A DNA stretch of 64,000 bases from Fimbriimonadaceae bacterium (GCA_019694835.1 JAIBBE010000016.1:62001-126000); one strand, 5' to 3'; positions 33,855-43,561 are shown, numbered from the stretch's first letter. Numbers and translations are program-made. The notes: generated by a model not told the origin, from the letters alone.

Positions 33855-35399
33855 TTAGAATTTGGCGTCGGAAGCAATATTGGTGAGGATGGGGAGGGTT
33901 GGAGTCTGCATGCTTCCACCGCCTTCCACGCCCGTATTACCACGACGCATCCGATAGAATACCTGCCACGCAAATTCGAGAATCGGAATTCGATTCGACT
34001 TGAATTCGGTCAAAACAGAAGAGAACGCGTTGGCAAAAACGCCGACCGGTTTTCCACCCTTGATCACGCTGTAGATCGAGCCCCCGGGGATGGTGGCTTG
34101 CACTTGAGCAACGGTGCCGACGAAGGGCGCCTCTCCACCAAAGAATCGTCCGTTCAGGATGGGGCGATTGGCTTCGAAGAACGCGAAGATCCGCGCTCCC
34201 TTGGAGATGAACGGCCGCAAGAGGTCCATCTTGGCGGCCATGTTGGCCGAATCAGTCGCCGATTCCGCTCCAACTCCGGCCAGGAAGTCCTTACCATCCA
34301 GGTTGACGCCGACGCCGGCAAAGTAGACCGTCACCGTTCCGTCCTCGGGCACCCGGTCGGCCAGGGATGCGGCTGCCGCCAGCATTTGAGCAGCGGACGC
34401 ATTCTCCAGAACCACGATATTCTCTTCGGCGTAACCCGTACTCTGGGTGAGGGTGTCCTTGATGAGGGCGGCGTCGTTCAGGGCAAAGTCAGGCGCTGCG
34501 AGATCAGCGATTTTGCACTGTGAATTCGCGATGATGAGGGCGAACTTGGTTGGGATCGTCGCTACCTTGCCCGCTACCCCGGTTCCGCTCGTGCCTCCGT
34601 CAGGCAGGAGGGTGGACGGATCGACCGTGGGAGGCTCGTTCCCTGGGTTGGTGACGCGCTTCTCGGGTTTGGGAATGACGGGGTTGGCTGGATTCGTCGG
34701 ATTCTGGCGAACGGGCTCCTCGCTCCGGGCGGGGTCTGGTTCCTTTTTGCGCGGCTCGGGCTTGGTCTTCTCGGGTTTTGCAGGAGCCGTTGGGTTGGTC
34801 GGATTGGTCTGCGTTTTGAGATCAATCGCGGCAGTCGATCGCGTCGTCGAGGCGTCGACCTTGGCGAGGTCCTCAATGGCGGCCATGTCTTCCGGGCCAA
34901 TGAGTTCGGCGTCGATCTTCCAGTTGAGCTTCTTCCGAACCTTGGTGAATTGCGCATCCAACTGGTCCAGGCCCTCTCGATCGCTTAGGGTTGAATACGC
35001 GATGTTGAGGAAGTAAAATGTTTCCTTGCTGTTCTGTTTCTTCTTGAGAAGCTCTTCGAATTCGCTGGCAACCTGCTTGAGCAGGGCGGTGCGCTCAGTT
35101 TCGTCACGAACGGCGAAGGACTGCTTGAGCCCAGCATAGGCAGCGGCAAAATTGGCGGAATACGGCGATCCGCCTCGCCATTGCTTTCGCTCCGTCACCG
35201 GTCCGGCGAGGGTGGTGCCCTTGGCGGAGTCAACGGGGCGGCTCTTCGTGCTCTCGAGGAATGCGGCGCGAGCGGCACTCCAGTTCTGCACCCGCAGAGC
35301 CTCCAAGCCTTGCTCATACGCCGTTGCCCAGGGTTGGGCTTGAGCTACAAGGCCGATAGCGAAGAGAGAAAGGATGCAGATCGTCCGTGATAACTTCAT
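33855..35399 (-). CDS. Exported TPR protein with inactive caspase-like domain
   Basis: A 514-residue protein. Signal peptide (about 1-21), helical TPR-like region (about 25-180), a long Pro/Thr/Lys-rich linker (about 195-275), then a caspase-fold (C14) domain: KFALIIANSQCKIADLAAPDFALNDAALIKDTL, and VTVYFAGVGVNLDGKDFLAGV. In active members the strand ends YFSGHG; here it is YFAGVG, so the catalytic His is lost. The Cys-bearing strand (usually DACHSG-like) reads FAFFEANRP, so Cys is also lost. It is therefore a pseudo-enzyme, probably an extracytoplasmic scaffold. It is the last gene of an operon with a beta-barrel and an Ig-like protein. Confidence 0.75.
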   Translation of the reverse strand: MKLSRTICILSLFAIGLVAQAQPWATAYEQGLEALRVQNWSAARAAFLESTKSRPVDSAKGTTLAGPVTERKQWRGGSPYSANFAAAYAGLKQSFAVRDETERTALLKQVASEFEELLKKKQNSKETFYFLNIAYSTLSDREGLDQLDAQFTKVRKKLNWKIDAELIGPEDMAAIEDLAKVDASTTRSTAAIDLKTQTNPTNPTAPAKPEKTKPEPRKKEPDPARSEEPVRQNPTNPANPVIPKPEKRVTNPGNEPPTVDPSTLLPDGGTSGTGVAGKVATIPTKFALIIANSQCKIADLAAPDFALNDAALIKDTLTQSTGYAEENIVVLENASAAQMLAAAASLADRVPEDGTVTVYFAGVGVNLDGKDFLAGVGAESATDSANMAAKMDLLRPFISKGARIFAFFEANRPILNGRFFGGEAPFVGTVAQVQATIPGGSIYSVIKGGKPVGVFANAFSSVLTEFKSNRIPILEFAWQVFYRMRRGNTGVEGGGSMQTPTLPILTNIASDAKF

Positions 35400-35409
35400 C
35401 TTTGTTCTC

Positions 35410-36561
35410 TTACTTGCCTGCGAAGCGGTACGTCAAGCCGACCGCCATGTCCATCCCGCCGCCCTCTCCGCTGGACGCGAAATTGAAGTCCACGCCCACG
35501 GTGCTCCCGAACGGGCGGTATCCAATGCCGAACGTAAAGGTGTTGCGATCCCTGAACAGGCCGTCCCCGCCGTTGGGGATTGCGTTGAAGCCGAATCGGA
35601 TCGGAATCAGGGCGTTGCCGTAGTTCCAGTTGTACTCCATGCCGCCGCCGATGACCCACTGGTCTTTCCGGGTGAGCACGGAGTCTTTGTTGCCTTGGAT
35701 GTAGCCATCAGCCTGGAGGCCGAAGATCACGAAGTCCTTGCCCCCGCGCAATCCGCCCGTTCGATAGGCAAGACCGCCCGAGAGTCGCCCCGGGATCTTG
35801 TCGTAGTAGCCCGAGGTGCTGTCGTTCCCGTTGAGTTCGATCGGGGTTCGGTAGCTAAAGCCGAGGCTCATGTTGCCGCCCTGGGGGACGAACTGGATGC
35901 CGACGATGCCGCCCACGCCATTGGCCGTGTCGCGATTGTCGGTATCGACGAAGCCTCGATTCTGGTTGTCGGCATCGAAGATGTTGTAGAACATCCGGTT
36001 CTCGACGTTGGTAGTGGTCATCACGACCCCCAATCCCCAGCTAAACGTCGAACCTGCGCTGCCGTAAGAGACGGTGTAAAAATCGGACTTAACCCGGTTG
36101 AGCTCAGCATAGTCCTTGACCACCAAGTCGCCGTCTCGAAGGTCGGTGCCGCTGCGAAAGTCGCGGATATAGCCGCCGGTCGTGTAGGCAATGCCGAGGG
36201 TCCCGTTTGTCCGCCCGTTTCGTCCCTTGAAGGGATAAGCGATGCCGACATGAGTAATGGCCCTGGAGCCGGATCGATACGTTGTTTCGGTTTGCGGGGT
36301 CCGAAAGTCGGTGGTCACCGTGGTGTCGCTTTCAGGAAGGTTCCGCAGGCTGAGGCCGAGTGTCGCATCGGTGACATAGCCGAGACCGGCAGGGTTGTTG
36401 TATGACGAGAACGTGTCGGCACCGGCAGTGTAGATGCTTCCGCCCATGCCCATCGCTCGCCCGCCCGCATCGAGTGCTGACACCAAATCGGGCACCTGCG
36501 CCTGTGCGCACGCGCCCATTGCAGCGCTGAGCGCCGCCAATCCTAGCTTCCTTGCATCCAT
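35410..36561 (-). CDS. Outer-membrane beta-barrel protein (UPF0164/PorV/FadL-like)
   Basis: A 383-residue exported protein. After the signal peptide it has VSALDAGGRAMGMGGSIYTAGADTFSSYNNPAGLGY, the signature of the UPF0164/PorV/OMPP1 type barrels, then alternating amphipathic strands and a C-terminal strand ending YRFAGK with the aromatic near the end typical of barrel proteins. FadL members take up hydrophobic compounds; PorV-like ones serve type IX secretion. It lies 10 bases before the pseudo-caspase gene. This is good evidence that the cell has an outer membrane. Confidence 0.82.
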   Translation of the reverse strand: MDARKLGLAALSAAMGACAQAQVPDLVSALDAGGRAMGMGGSIYTAGADTFSSYNNPAGLGYVTDATLGLSLRNLPESDTTVTTDFRTPQTETTYRSGSRAITHVGIAYPFKGRNGRTNGTLGIAYTTGGYIRDFRSGTDLRDGDLVVKDYAELNRVKSDFYTVSYGSAGSTFSWGLGVVMTTTNVENRMFYNIFDADNQNRGFVDTDNRDTANGVGGIVGIQFVPQGGNMSLGFSYRTPIELNGNDSTSGYYDKIPGRLSGGLAYRTGGLRGGKDFVIFGLQADGYIQGNKDSVLTRKDQWVIGGGMEYNWNYGNALIPIRFGFNAIPNGGDGLFRDRNTFTFGIGYRPFGSTVGVDFNFASSGEGGGMDMAVGLTYRFAGK

Positions 36562-36586
36562 ACGCTTAGCTCCCTATCTCTCTCCG

Positions 36587-37570
36587 TTACCTGCCCCTTC
36601 CGCGAATCGTCACCACGACTTCCTGGGACGCTCCGCGGTTGCCCGCGCGATCCACTGCCGTGACGACAATCTTGAATTTACCCGGAAGGTTGTTCTGCCA
36701 CTTGATGCGGCCCGTCCATTGAAGGGTATTTCCCGACGTTCGTGTGCCTTTTCGAGCGACATTGGCGATGAACTGACCATCCATGGTCTTCGCCACGACC
36801 GTAACGCCGGGTTGAAGAATCGAACGCTCGAACTGGTCATTGATGTTGATGGCGACCGGAATGTCCGTCCCCGGATTGACCGGCGTCGCTGTTGGCCCAA
36901 GAACCTGAATCACCGGCGCGATTCGGTCCAAGGTGACCGTGATCGACTTCGTCACCGAGTTGTTGGCTTCGTCATCCACCTTAATATTTATGGTCTGCTG
37001 GCCGTCTCTCTGTACGTTGGCTGAGTCCCAGAAGACGGTGAAGTTGGGCTGGTTGCCGCTGTTGTTTGGAATATCTTGGCTTCCGATCTGAACCCGCCAC
37101 TCTTTGAGATTCGGCTCATTAAGCCTCACTCGGATCGGGACGACGCCCTTTACAAAGCTGTTCGTGATCGGATTGAACTCAAAAAACTCAGGGACCTTGG
37201 TATCGACCACCACGTTGCGGGTCTCCGTGTTATAGGCGTTGTTCGGTTCGATCGCCTCGACTTTGATCGTGTAATTGCCCTCGGGTGTACCCTCGTTGAA
37301 ATTCAGCGCGATATCGCCCGTGATCTTGCCGTCCCCGTCGGGAGTGAAACGCTTTTCAACCGTAATCTTTTCGCTCGGATTCGCATCGCGTGTGACGGTC
37401 GCCCGCACCGTGACCTGCACCACTGAGTTTCGAATATTGAATCTCAGCGTGTTGGTCTTGCCCAAGAAGTCCCCATTGTTTGGCGACGTGACGGTCAGCG
37501 TTCCGGCCATGGCGGCGGAAGCGACGACGAATGCTAGCGCTGAACTAGCTAACCGTAAGATTCCTTTCAT
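36587..37570 (-). CDS. Exported protein with Ig-like domains
   Basis: A 327-residue protein starting at ATG 37570 (MKGILRLASSALAFVVASAAMAG), a signal peptide; the frame is open further but without meaning. The mature part is all-beta with three Ig/cadherin-like repeats: VTSPNNGDFLGKTNTLRFNI, VVDTKVPEFFEFNPITNSF, VTLDRIAPVIQVLGPTATP..., each with the typical D-x-x-P start of bacterial Ig-like units. It ends VVVTIRGRGR. Probably a surface or envelope structural protein. It is the first of three genes in the envelope operon. Confidence 0.72.
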   Translation of the reverse strand: MKGILRLASSALAFVVASAAMAGTLTVTSPNNGDFLGKTNTLRFNIRNSVVQVTVRATVTRDANPSEKITVEKRFTPDGDGKITGDIALNFNEGTPEGNYTIKVEAIEPNNAYNTETRNVVVDTKVPEFFEFNPITNSFVKGVVPIRVRLNEPNLKEWRVQIGSQDIPNNSGNQPNFTVFWDSANVQRDGQQTINIKVDDEANNSVTKSITVTLDRIAPVIQVLGPTATPVNPGTDIPVAININDQFERSILQPGVTVVAKTMDGQFIANVARKGTRTSGNTLQWTGRIKWQNNLPGKFKIVVTAVDRAGNRGASQEVVVTIRGRGR

Positions 37571-37589
37571 AACGGGGTCCGTCCTATTC

Positions 37590-38384
37590 TCACAGATTGT
37601 AGACGATTGAGTCAATGAATTGAGCCACTCCAAGCTCATCATTGGACGCAAATATGCGATCGGCAACCGATTTCACTTCTTCACGTGCATTCGAGGGGGC
37701 CGCGCCAAACCCTGCCCACTGCACCATCTCGACGTCATTCTGGCCATCGCCCATCGCCGCCACTTCGCCTTGGGCAATGCCTAGTTTCTCGCTCAAGACC
37801 CGCAGGCCGACCGACTTGTCCACAGTCGGGGCCATGAATTCGAGGTATTCGGGCTCCGAAACCGTCATGTAGGTGATCGAGCCATATTCAGGCCCGAGCA
37901 GGTCTTGGTGGGTGCGTATGCGCTCCGGATCATCGACAAAGAGAACTTTCGTCGCGTCGAACTCGCGCATGACCGAACTTTCGACCCGCTCCGGAACAAG
38001 ATTGCGGAGGCGCGCCGCGTAGAGATCCCCCCAATCGTTCGAATTCGCGATCATCACTCTGCCCCGGCTGTAGAGGGCCACATGGGTGTCGGCGTCTTCG
38101 GCATAACTAATGAGTCGGTTTCGGAGTTCAGCTTCGAGAGCCTCGTGATGAACTTCCTTGCCATCGTGGTCTAGGACATAGGCTCCGTTACAGCTGACGA
38201 TTGGGCCTTGGCGGTCAAGGTCGTTCCAGTATTGAGCGATGCTCGAAGCGTTTCGTCCGCTGGCCAACACCACGACAATGCCTTGATCCAAAGCACGAGC
38301 GATCGCAGCTTTGTTTTCGGGAGGGATTTGGCGCTGGGAGTCCAAGAGGGTCCAATCGAGGTCCAGCGCGATCATCTTGATCAT
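37590..38384 (-). CDS. Cof-type HAD hydrolase
   Basis: A 264-residue HAD phosphatase of the Cof subfamily (IIB cap). Nucleophile motif is IALDLDWTLLDS, with the usual Gly replaced by Trp; motif II is VVLASGR, and motif IV is AAMGDGQNDVEMVQWAG. Cof-type enzymes dephosphorylate sugar phosphates, pyridoxal phosphate or similar metabolites. It lies 19 bases downstream of the 37570 start region, on the same strand and before the envelope operon; functional linkage is doubtful. Confidence 0.87.
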   Translation of the reverse strand: MIKMIALDLDWTLLDSQRQIPPENKAAIARALDQGIVVVLASGRNASSIAQYWNDLDRQGPIVSCNGAYVLDHDGKEVHHEALEAELRNRLISYAEDADTHVALYSRGRVMIANSNDWGDLYAARLRNLVPERVESSVMREFDATKVLFVDDPERIRTHQDLLGPEYGSITYMTVSEPEYLEFMAPTVDKSVGLRVLSEKLGIAQGEVAAMGDGQNDVEMVQWAGFGAAPSNAREEVKSVADRIFASNDELGVAQFIDSIVYNL

Positions 38385-38488
38385 CTGAGTCCATTATGAA
38401 GGCACATACCTGATGTCCGAAGTAAACGAGCGAAAACCGACATCTCAACGGGCCGGATTTGCGCAACTTCCGTGGTAAGGTGAGACGG

Positions 38489-40852
38489 ATGAGCAAAGCG
38501 TCGAAGAGCCGGGTGGAGTCTCCGGCGACGCGGAACGCGCCCGTGTTGCCGGTGCGCGACAACGTGCATTTCCCAAACCTGATCAACACCCTCCTCGTGG
38601 GTCGCGAATTGTCGGTTCGGGCTTTGCAGAGCGCGATGCGGAAAGATCGTCGCGTGCTTGTCGTTGGACAGCGGGACGTCACCGTTGACGAGCCACGTGC
38701 CGCCGACCTCTACCACGTGGGCACACTCAGCGAAGTCATGCAGGTGCTGCCGATGCCTGATGGCACGATGCGCGTGGTTCTACGTGGGCTAGCGCGCAGT
38801 CGCGTTCATTCTTATGCCTATCGGGGCGGATTCTTCGTTGCCGCCATCGAAGAGCTCTCCCAAGTTTCCCGTGGCGGCACCAAGGTGGAGGCTCTCCGCC
38901 GCGAAGGCATCGACGCATTCAACGAAATCGCGGGTTTGGGCAAGCAGGTTCCGCCTGAGGCACTCGAAATGCTGCCCGCTATCGAGGAACCCGGCGAACT
39001 CGCCGACATCATCGCCAACCACCTGAACCTCCGGCCCGAGGTCAAGCAGGAACTTCTCGAAGACCTCGATTCCGTGTCGCGGCTTTCCCGTTTGGTCACA
39101 CTCCTGATTTCCGAGCGGCAAGTCCTCGAACTCCAGTCGGATATTCGAACCAAGGTCGAGCAGGAGCTTGGCAACACCCAACGTGAGTACTACTTGCGGG
39201 AGCAGCTTCGGGCCATCCAGCACGAACTCACTGGGGCAGACGAGAGCGAAGAGGGTTCGGAATTCAGGCGCAAGATCGAGGCCTGCGGCATGTCGCCTGA
39301 GACTCAGGACAAAGCGCTGCAGGAACTCCGTCGATTCGAGAGGGCCCCTGCGAGTTCGCCTGAGGGCATGGTTATTCGGAACTACCTCGACTGGCTCACT
39401 TCGCTGCCATGGGACAAGCTCAGCGAAGACCGGCTCGACGTCAAGGCCGCGGCGAAGATCCTCGATCGCGACCACTATGGTCTTGTTCAGGTCAAGGACC
39501 GAATCTTAGACTTTCTTGCCGTTCGCCAACTGAGCAAGTCGCTTCGCGGACCCATTCTTTGCTTCGTCGGCCCACCCGGTGTCGGCAAGACCAGCATTGG
39601 ACGATCGATTGCAGAGGCATTGGGTCGGCAGTTCGTGAGGGTCTCTTTGGGCGGGGTGAGGGACGAGGCGGAGATTAGAGGGCACCGCCGAACCTATATC
39701 GGGTCAATGCCCGGCCGGCTCATCCAGGGCGTCAAGAACTGTGGCACCCGCAACCCAGTGTTCATGCTCGACGAGATCGACAAAATGAGCGCCGATCTTC
39801 GCGGCGATCCCACCAGCGCCCTTCTCGAAGCCCTCGATCCCGAGCAGAACACGCACTTCAGCGACCACTACATCGAATCGCCGTTCGACCTCAGCGCGGT
39901 GATGTTCATCATGACCGCGAACCTGCTGGAGAACATTCCGGCTCCCTTGCGCGACCGCATGGAGGTGATCCGGTTCCCGAGCTACACCGAGGAAGAGAAG
40001 CTCTATATCGCCGAGCATTACCTCGTACCCAAAAAACGCCAGGAACATGGCCTTAAACCTGCCCAATTCGAGATTACTCGCGAACCTTTGCGCACCGTCA
40101 TCCGCGAGTACACTCGCGAAGCCGGCGTGAGATCCCTCGATCGTGAGATCGCGACACTCTGTCGAAAGTCGGCGCGTCGAATCGCGGAGCGGTCAAAAAA
40201 GACCGTCAAAATCGACGCTGACGTGCTCACGGAGATGCTCGGAAAGCCTCGACATCGCTACGGAACACGCGGCGAACATGACGAGATCGGTGCTGCGACT
40301 GGGCTTGTCTACACGGAATTCGGCGGCGACCTCGTAACGATCGAAGTCAGCTTAATGGAGCCGTTCGGTGATCAGCCCCAAGTTCGGATGACCGGAAGCC
40401 TCGGCGACGTTATGAAGGAATCGGCGCTCGCGGCGGTAACCTTCGTTCGTTCCAACGAGCGCCGCTTCTCGCCCGAGCGCCCTTTTCACTTCGATGTCCA
40501 CGTCCATGTGCCGGAAGGTGCCGTCCCGAAAGATGGACCGAGCGCGGGAATCACGATCGCGACCGCACTCGTCTCGGCGTTCACCGGTCAGCCCGTGCGC
40601 CGAGACGTCGCCTTGACTGGGGAAGTGACCTTAAGGGGACGCGTTTTGCCCGTTGGCGGGGTCAAGGAGAAGGTCCTTGCCGCTCATCGGGCCGGGATCA
40701 GTCACATCATCTTGCCCGAAGACAACCTGGTTGATCTCGATGAGCTGACCGATGCGGTGAAGCAGGACCTGACTTTCCATCCCGTCCATCACATCGAGCA
40801 GGCTCTCGAATTGGCGCTTGCCCGCCGAACCGCGGGTAGCATTGCCGTGTGA
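38489..40852 (+). CDS. lon: ATP-dependent protease Lon
   Basis: A 787-residue Lon protease. It has the N-terminal substrate-binding domain (about 15-200), AAA domain with Walker A GPPGVGKTSI (about 360) and sensor regions, and the proteolytic domain with catalytic Ser in KDGPSAGITIATAL (about 690) and Lys in GGVKEKVLAAHRAG (about 733). ATG 38489 is preferred over the upstream in-frame ATG 38459 because AAGGTGAGA lies before it. The cytosolic quality-control role is established for the family. Its stop overlaps the GTG of the following lipoprotein gene. Confidence 0.96.
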   Translation: MSKASKSRVESPATRNAPVLPVRDNVHFPNLINTLLVGRELSVRALQSAMRKDRRVLVVGQRDVTVDEPRAADLYHVGTLSEVMQVLPMPDGTMRVVLRGLARSRVHSYAYRGGFFVAAIEELSQVSRGGTKVEALRREGIDAFNEIAGLGKQVPPEALEMLPAIEEPGELADIIANHLNLRPEVKQELLEDLDSVSRLSRLVTLLISERQVLELQSDIRTKVEQELGNTQREYYLREQLRAIQHELTGADESEEGSEFRRKIEACGMSPETQDKALQELRRFERAPASSPEGMVIRNYLDWLTSLPWDKLSEDRLDVKAAAKILDRDHYGLVQVKDRILDFLAVRQLSKSLRGPILCFVGPPGVGKTSIGRSIAEALGRQFVRVSLGGVRDEAEIRGHRRTYIGSMPGRLIQGVKNCGTRNPVFMLDEIDKMSADLRGDPTSALLEALDPEQNTHFSDHYIESPFDLSAVMFIMTANLLENIPAPLRDRMEVIRFPSYTEEEKLYIAEHYLVPKKRQEHGLKPAQFEITREPLRTVIREYTREAGVRSLDREIATLCRKSARRIAERSKKTVKIDADVLTEMLGKPRHRYGTRGEHDEIGAATGLVYTEFGGDLVTIEVSLMEPFGDQPQVRMTGSLGDVMKESALAAVTFVRSNERRFSPERPFHFDVHVHVPEGAVPKDGPSAGITIATALVSAFTGQPVRRDVALTGEVTLRGRVLPVGGVKEKVLAAHRAGISHIILPEDNLVDLDELTDAVKQDLTFHPVHHIEQALELALARRTAGSIAV

Positions 40853-42096
40853 GCCACGGATCGGCCGCACCCTGCGCCTTGAGGCGTGCCCTGCTTCTGC
40901 TCGTCTGCGCAGGAGTGGCGTCAGGTTGTGGAAAGAAGGCACCCCCGCCCTACCCGACATGGTACGAGCCCCCGAAGGAATACGCCGCTCAAGCCAAGTC
41001 CGCCAATGCCTACGATGGTTATGTGCTTGCCGCTCAGCAAGCTGAGTCAGCCGGAAAGGAGGACATCAATCGGGTCAGCTTCACCTTTGGCCAGCGCAAA
41101 CGACTGGCCGCCCGCCTGCAAGGTGCCACGAAGACGCTCATGGCCGCCGCATCCAAGCCGTGCACCATTCCAGACCGCTCATTCCGACCGGATCAGGCAC
41201 CGACCTACCAGCGTGGCTGGCGACTCCTTGGGAGATCGCTCGCCTGGAAGGTCGAAGACGCCCTGAACGAACAGAAGCCCGATGAGGCGATTCGCATAGC
41301 CGCCATCGGGACCAAATTTGGCTTCGATCTAACGGCGGGAAACGTCGGGGACGCAGCGCTCGGATACCAAATTGTCGACGAATGCCGAGCGGCGCTTGCT
41401 CCCGCCTTGCCGACGTTAAGCCCTGTTGACCTCACTCGACTCATCGAAGCATTCCAAAAGGTCCTTACCGACAAGCCTCCTATTGCCTCAATGCTGGAAA
41501 ACGAACGGCGACAAATGCTCGCTGCCGTTCAGTTCGTTCAAGATTCATATCGAAAAGATGATTACAGCGAGCTCAAGCAGCAGTTGGGGCCCGACGCTCG
41601 CGAGCCGATTCGCTACCTTGAAGAAATGAAGGACAAGGACGGCCCAAAGCGGGTCGAGTACTTCCAAAACTTCGCCGACGAAATCGATCCTGAGATCGCG
41701 CTCTTGCGAAAGCGTGCCTCGCAACCTGCGGAAGCAAGGGGACCGATACCGCTCCCCGCCTCGGACGGCCGTCCGTGGAAGCGCCTGTCCCGACACTTCT
41801 TTCGGTCGGCTCGTCCGGTAATCGATCTCAGCGACCGTGCCCTTGCCCGCGTGCGCCTGCTCATTCTCAACGCCATCGTTCTTCGGTCCATCCGAGAATC
41901 AGGGAAGGCAGTCCTTTCCTTTGCGGCCCTTCCGAAGTCTTTGACCACCGATCCCTATTCCGGTCGCCCCTTCCGCTTCTCGGCCGTGGGCGCGGAGTAC
42001 AAACTCTACAGCATCGGCAGCGACCTGCGGGATGACGGCGGCGAGACCGACGAACTCGGCCTTGGTCCGGACTTGGTTCTTGGCGGATTCGAGTGA
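40849..42096 (+). CDS. Lipoprotein of unknown function
   Basis: A 415-residue protein starting at GTG 40849, which overlaps the lon TGA (GTGA). Lipobox VASGC near residue 27. The body is mostly helical; the C-terminus has DPYSGRPFRFSAVGAEYKLYSIGSDLRDDGG, a motif recurring in extracytoplasmic proteins of Planctomycetes and Armatimonadetes. It has no recognised catalytic residues. Translational coupling to lon is odd, since the product is extracytoplasmic; it may be simply genome compaction. Confidence 0.65.
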   Translation: MSHGSAAPCALRRALLLLVCAGVASGCGKKAPPPYPTWYEPPKEYAAQAKSANAYDGYVLAAQQAESAGKEDINRVSFTFGQRKRLAARLQGATKTLMAAASKPCTIPDRSFRPDQAPTYQRGWRLLGRSLAWKVEDALNEQKPDEAIRIAAIGTKFGFDLTAGNVGDAALGYQIVDECRAALAPALPTLSPVDLTRLIEAFQKVLTDKPPIASMLENERRQMLAAVQFVQDSYRKDDYSELKQQLGPDAREPIRYLEEMKDKDGPKRVEYFQNFADEIDPEIALLRKRASQPAEARGPIPLPASDGRPWKRLSRHFFRSARPVIDLSDRALARVRLLILNAIVLRSIRESGKAVLSFAALPKSLTTDPYSGRPFRFSAVGAEYKLYSIGSDLRDDGGETDELGLGPDLVLGGFE

Positions 42097-42099
42097 GGA

Positions 42100-42208
42100 G
42101 AGCACTATTGGGAGTCGCCGGGACGGAGAGAGCACTATTGGGAATCGCCGAGACTGCGAAAGTACAGAGAGAACACTATGGGGATCGCCGTGACGGCGAA
42201 AGTACTTT
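42100..42208. repeat. Family F tandem repeats
   Basis: Three imperfect copies of a unit of up to 41 bases: GAGAGCACTATTGGGA-TCGCCG-GAC-GCGAAAGTAC. The first is truncated. Each holds the small palindrome TCGCCG/CGGCGA; the last continues into the palindrome CGAAAGTACTTTCG. They fill the gap between convergent genes. A related copy is at 63963-63999. Confidence 0.75.
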
Positions 42209-42214
42209 CGGGGT

Positions 42215-43561
42215 TTATTCCACCCGGAAAGTGGTTGAGCCGACCTGCAGGGTGTCGCCTGTCTTAAGCACGTGACTCTTCACTTTCTGACCGTTGACCA
42301 GGGTGCCGTTGGTGCTGTTCAAGTCGCTGACAACGAGTCCGGCTGGTCCCGGGGTAAGCGCCGCATGGCGGCGGGAGGCCATGGTATCGAAGCTCATCGG
42401 AATCACCGAGCATTCGCGGCCCACCTCTATCGGTCCGCTCACATCGAATCGCTGGCCGCTGAGCGGACCGGACAGGGCAACGAGGACCGGCGCCTTCACC
42501 GAAGGCGTTGGCATCGAAGCCGCGACGGGCATCGTCATGGTCGCACCCATCGGGGCGACAGGCTGCCCGCCGACGACGATCCCCTGCGGGGTGGCCGGAA
42601 TGGGTTGGGGTTGGAAGCGCTCGACTCCGGGATTCTGGACGGGTCGACCCGAGCGCAGCATGAACTGCAGGTTGTTCGTGCCGATCTGGATCATGTCGCC
42701 TGAATTGAGATGAGCTTGACCGACCCGTTGACCATTCAATCCCGTGCCCATCGGCGAGCCGCCGTCGACGAGCACGTAGTTCGGTCCCTGGCGGACGATG
42801 CTCGCGTGCATGGGCATGACGTTGGGATCACCAAACAGCGGCACGTGAGCACGCTCACTGCGGCCCAGGAAGGTCTGCGGCGCGTCGATGAGCCATTCTT
42901 TGCCCTCGTTCCGTCCCAGTACCAGTCGAACCCAAGCCTGGCGGGTTGCACGTTCGAGCAGGGCCGTGAAGAGGCCGATTCCGCCTCCGATGAGAACGGC
43001 GGTTACCGCACGAGACACACCACCCACCTCGTCGCCTCCCTTCGCGGCCTGAATGGTTGGCCCTAGAGCCGCGCCCAGAACGTCGAAAATGGCCGCGCCC
43101 AGTCCAGCCCCCAGCGCACCACCAATCAAGCCGACGACCACTTGGCGAGTCGAAAGCGCAGCGGCACCTACGGATGCGCCCAGCATCAGTCCAAAGGGCG
43201 CAAAGGCGATCATGCGGGCAAGCATGACCTTCGTGAGAGGCTCCGTTCCCATGAAAATCGTGGGGCCGAAGATCGAATTGACGAGGCCACCGCCAATGGA
43301 GTAGCCGAGCAAGCCGCCGACGATCCCGAGAACCAGGCCGACGCCAGCACCGCGCAGCATGTGGACCTTGCTGCCTTGCATCCATCCCCGCGATGCACCC
43401 ACTGCGAGGCCAACGAGCGCACCCAAGGTGGCGATGAACCGCTGCTCGACCTCACCCCATTGAGCCGATGCAACCGAGGCAGGAAACTGCGGCTCCCAGA
43501 TCAGCCACGCCACGAGGCCAGCGGCGGCTCCGGCCAACATTGTCAAGAAGATCTTGCCCAT
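42215..43561 (-). CDS. Membrane protein with two FHA domains
   Basis: A 448-residue protein. The N-terminal half (1-210) is a Gly-rich membrane region with six or so helices and glycine-zipper runs (GAGVGLVLGIVGGLLGYSIGGG, GLIGGALGAGLGAAIFD). Two FHA domains follow: about 228-310 (TFLGRSERAHVPLFGDPNVMPMHASI) and about 365-448 (EVGRECSVIPMSFDTMASRRHA, SDLNSTNGTLVNGQKV). FHA domains bind phosphothreonine; the second keeps the classic GR, S-RHA and N-G-NG pattern. No Ser/Thr kinase is near. Its ATG overlaps by one base the stop of the upstream FHA gene. Confidence 0.85.
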   Translation of the reverse strand: MGKIFLTMLAGAAAGLVAWLIWEPQFPASVASAQWGEVEQRFIATLGALVGLAVGASRGWMQGSKVHMLRGAGVGLVLGIVGGLLGYSIGGGLVNSIFGPTIFMGTEPLTKVMLARMIAFAPFGLMLGASVGAAALSTRQVVVGLIGGALGAGLGAAIFDVLGAALGPTIQAAKGGDEVGGVSRAVTAVLIGGGIGLFTALLERATRQAWVRLVLGRNEGKEWLIDAPQTFLGRSERAHVPLFGDPNVMPMHASIVRQGPNYVLVDGGSPMGTGLNGQRVGQAHLNSGDMIQIGTNNLQFMLRSGRPVQNPGVERFQPQPIPATPQGIVVGGQPVAPMGATMTMPVAASMPTPSVKAPVLVALSGPLSGQRFDVSGPIEVGRECSVIPMSFDTMASRRHAALTPGPAGLVVSDLNSTNGTLVNGQKVKSHVLKTGDTLQVGSTTFRVE

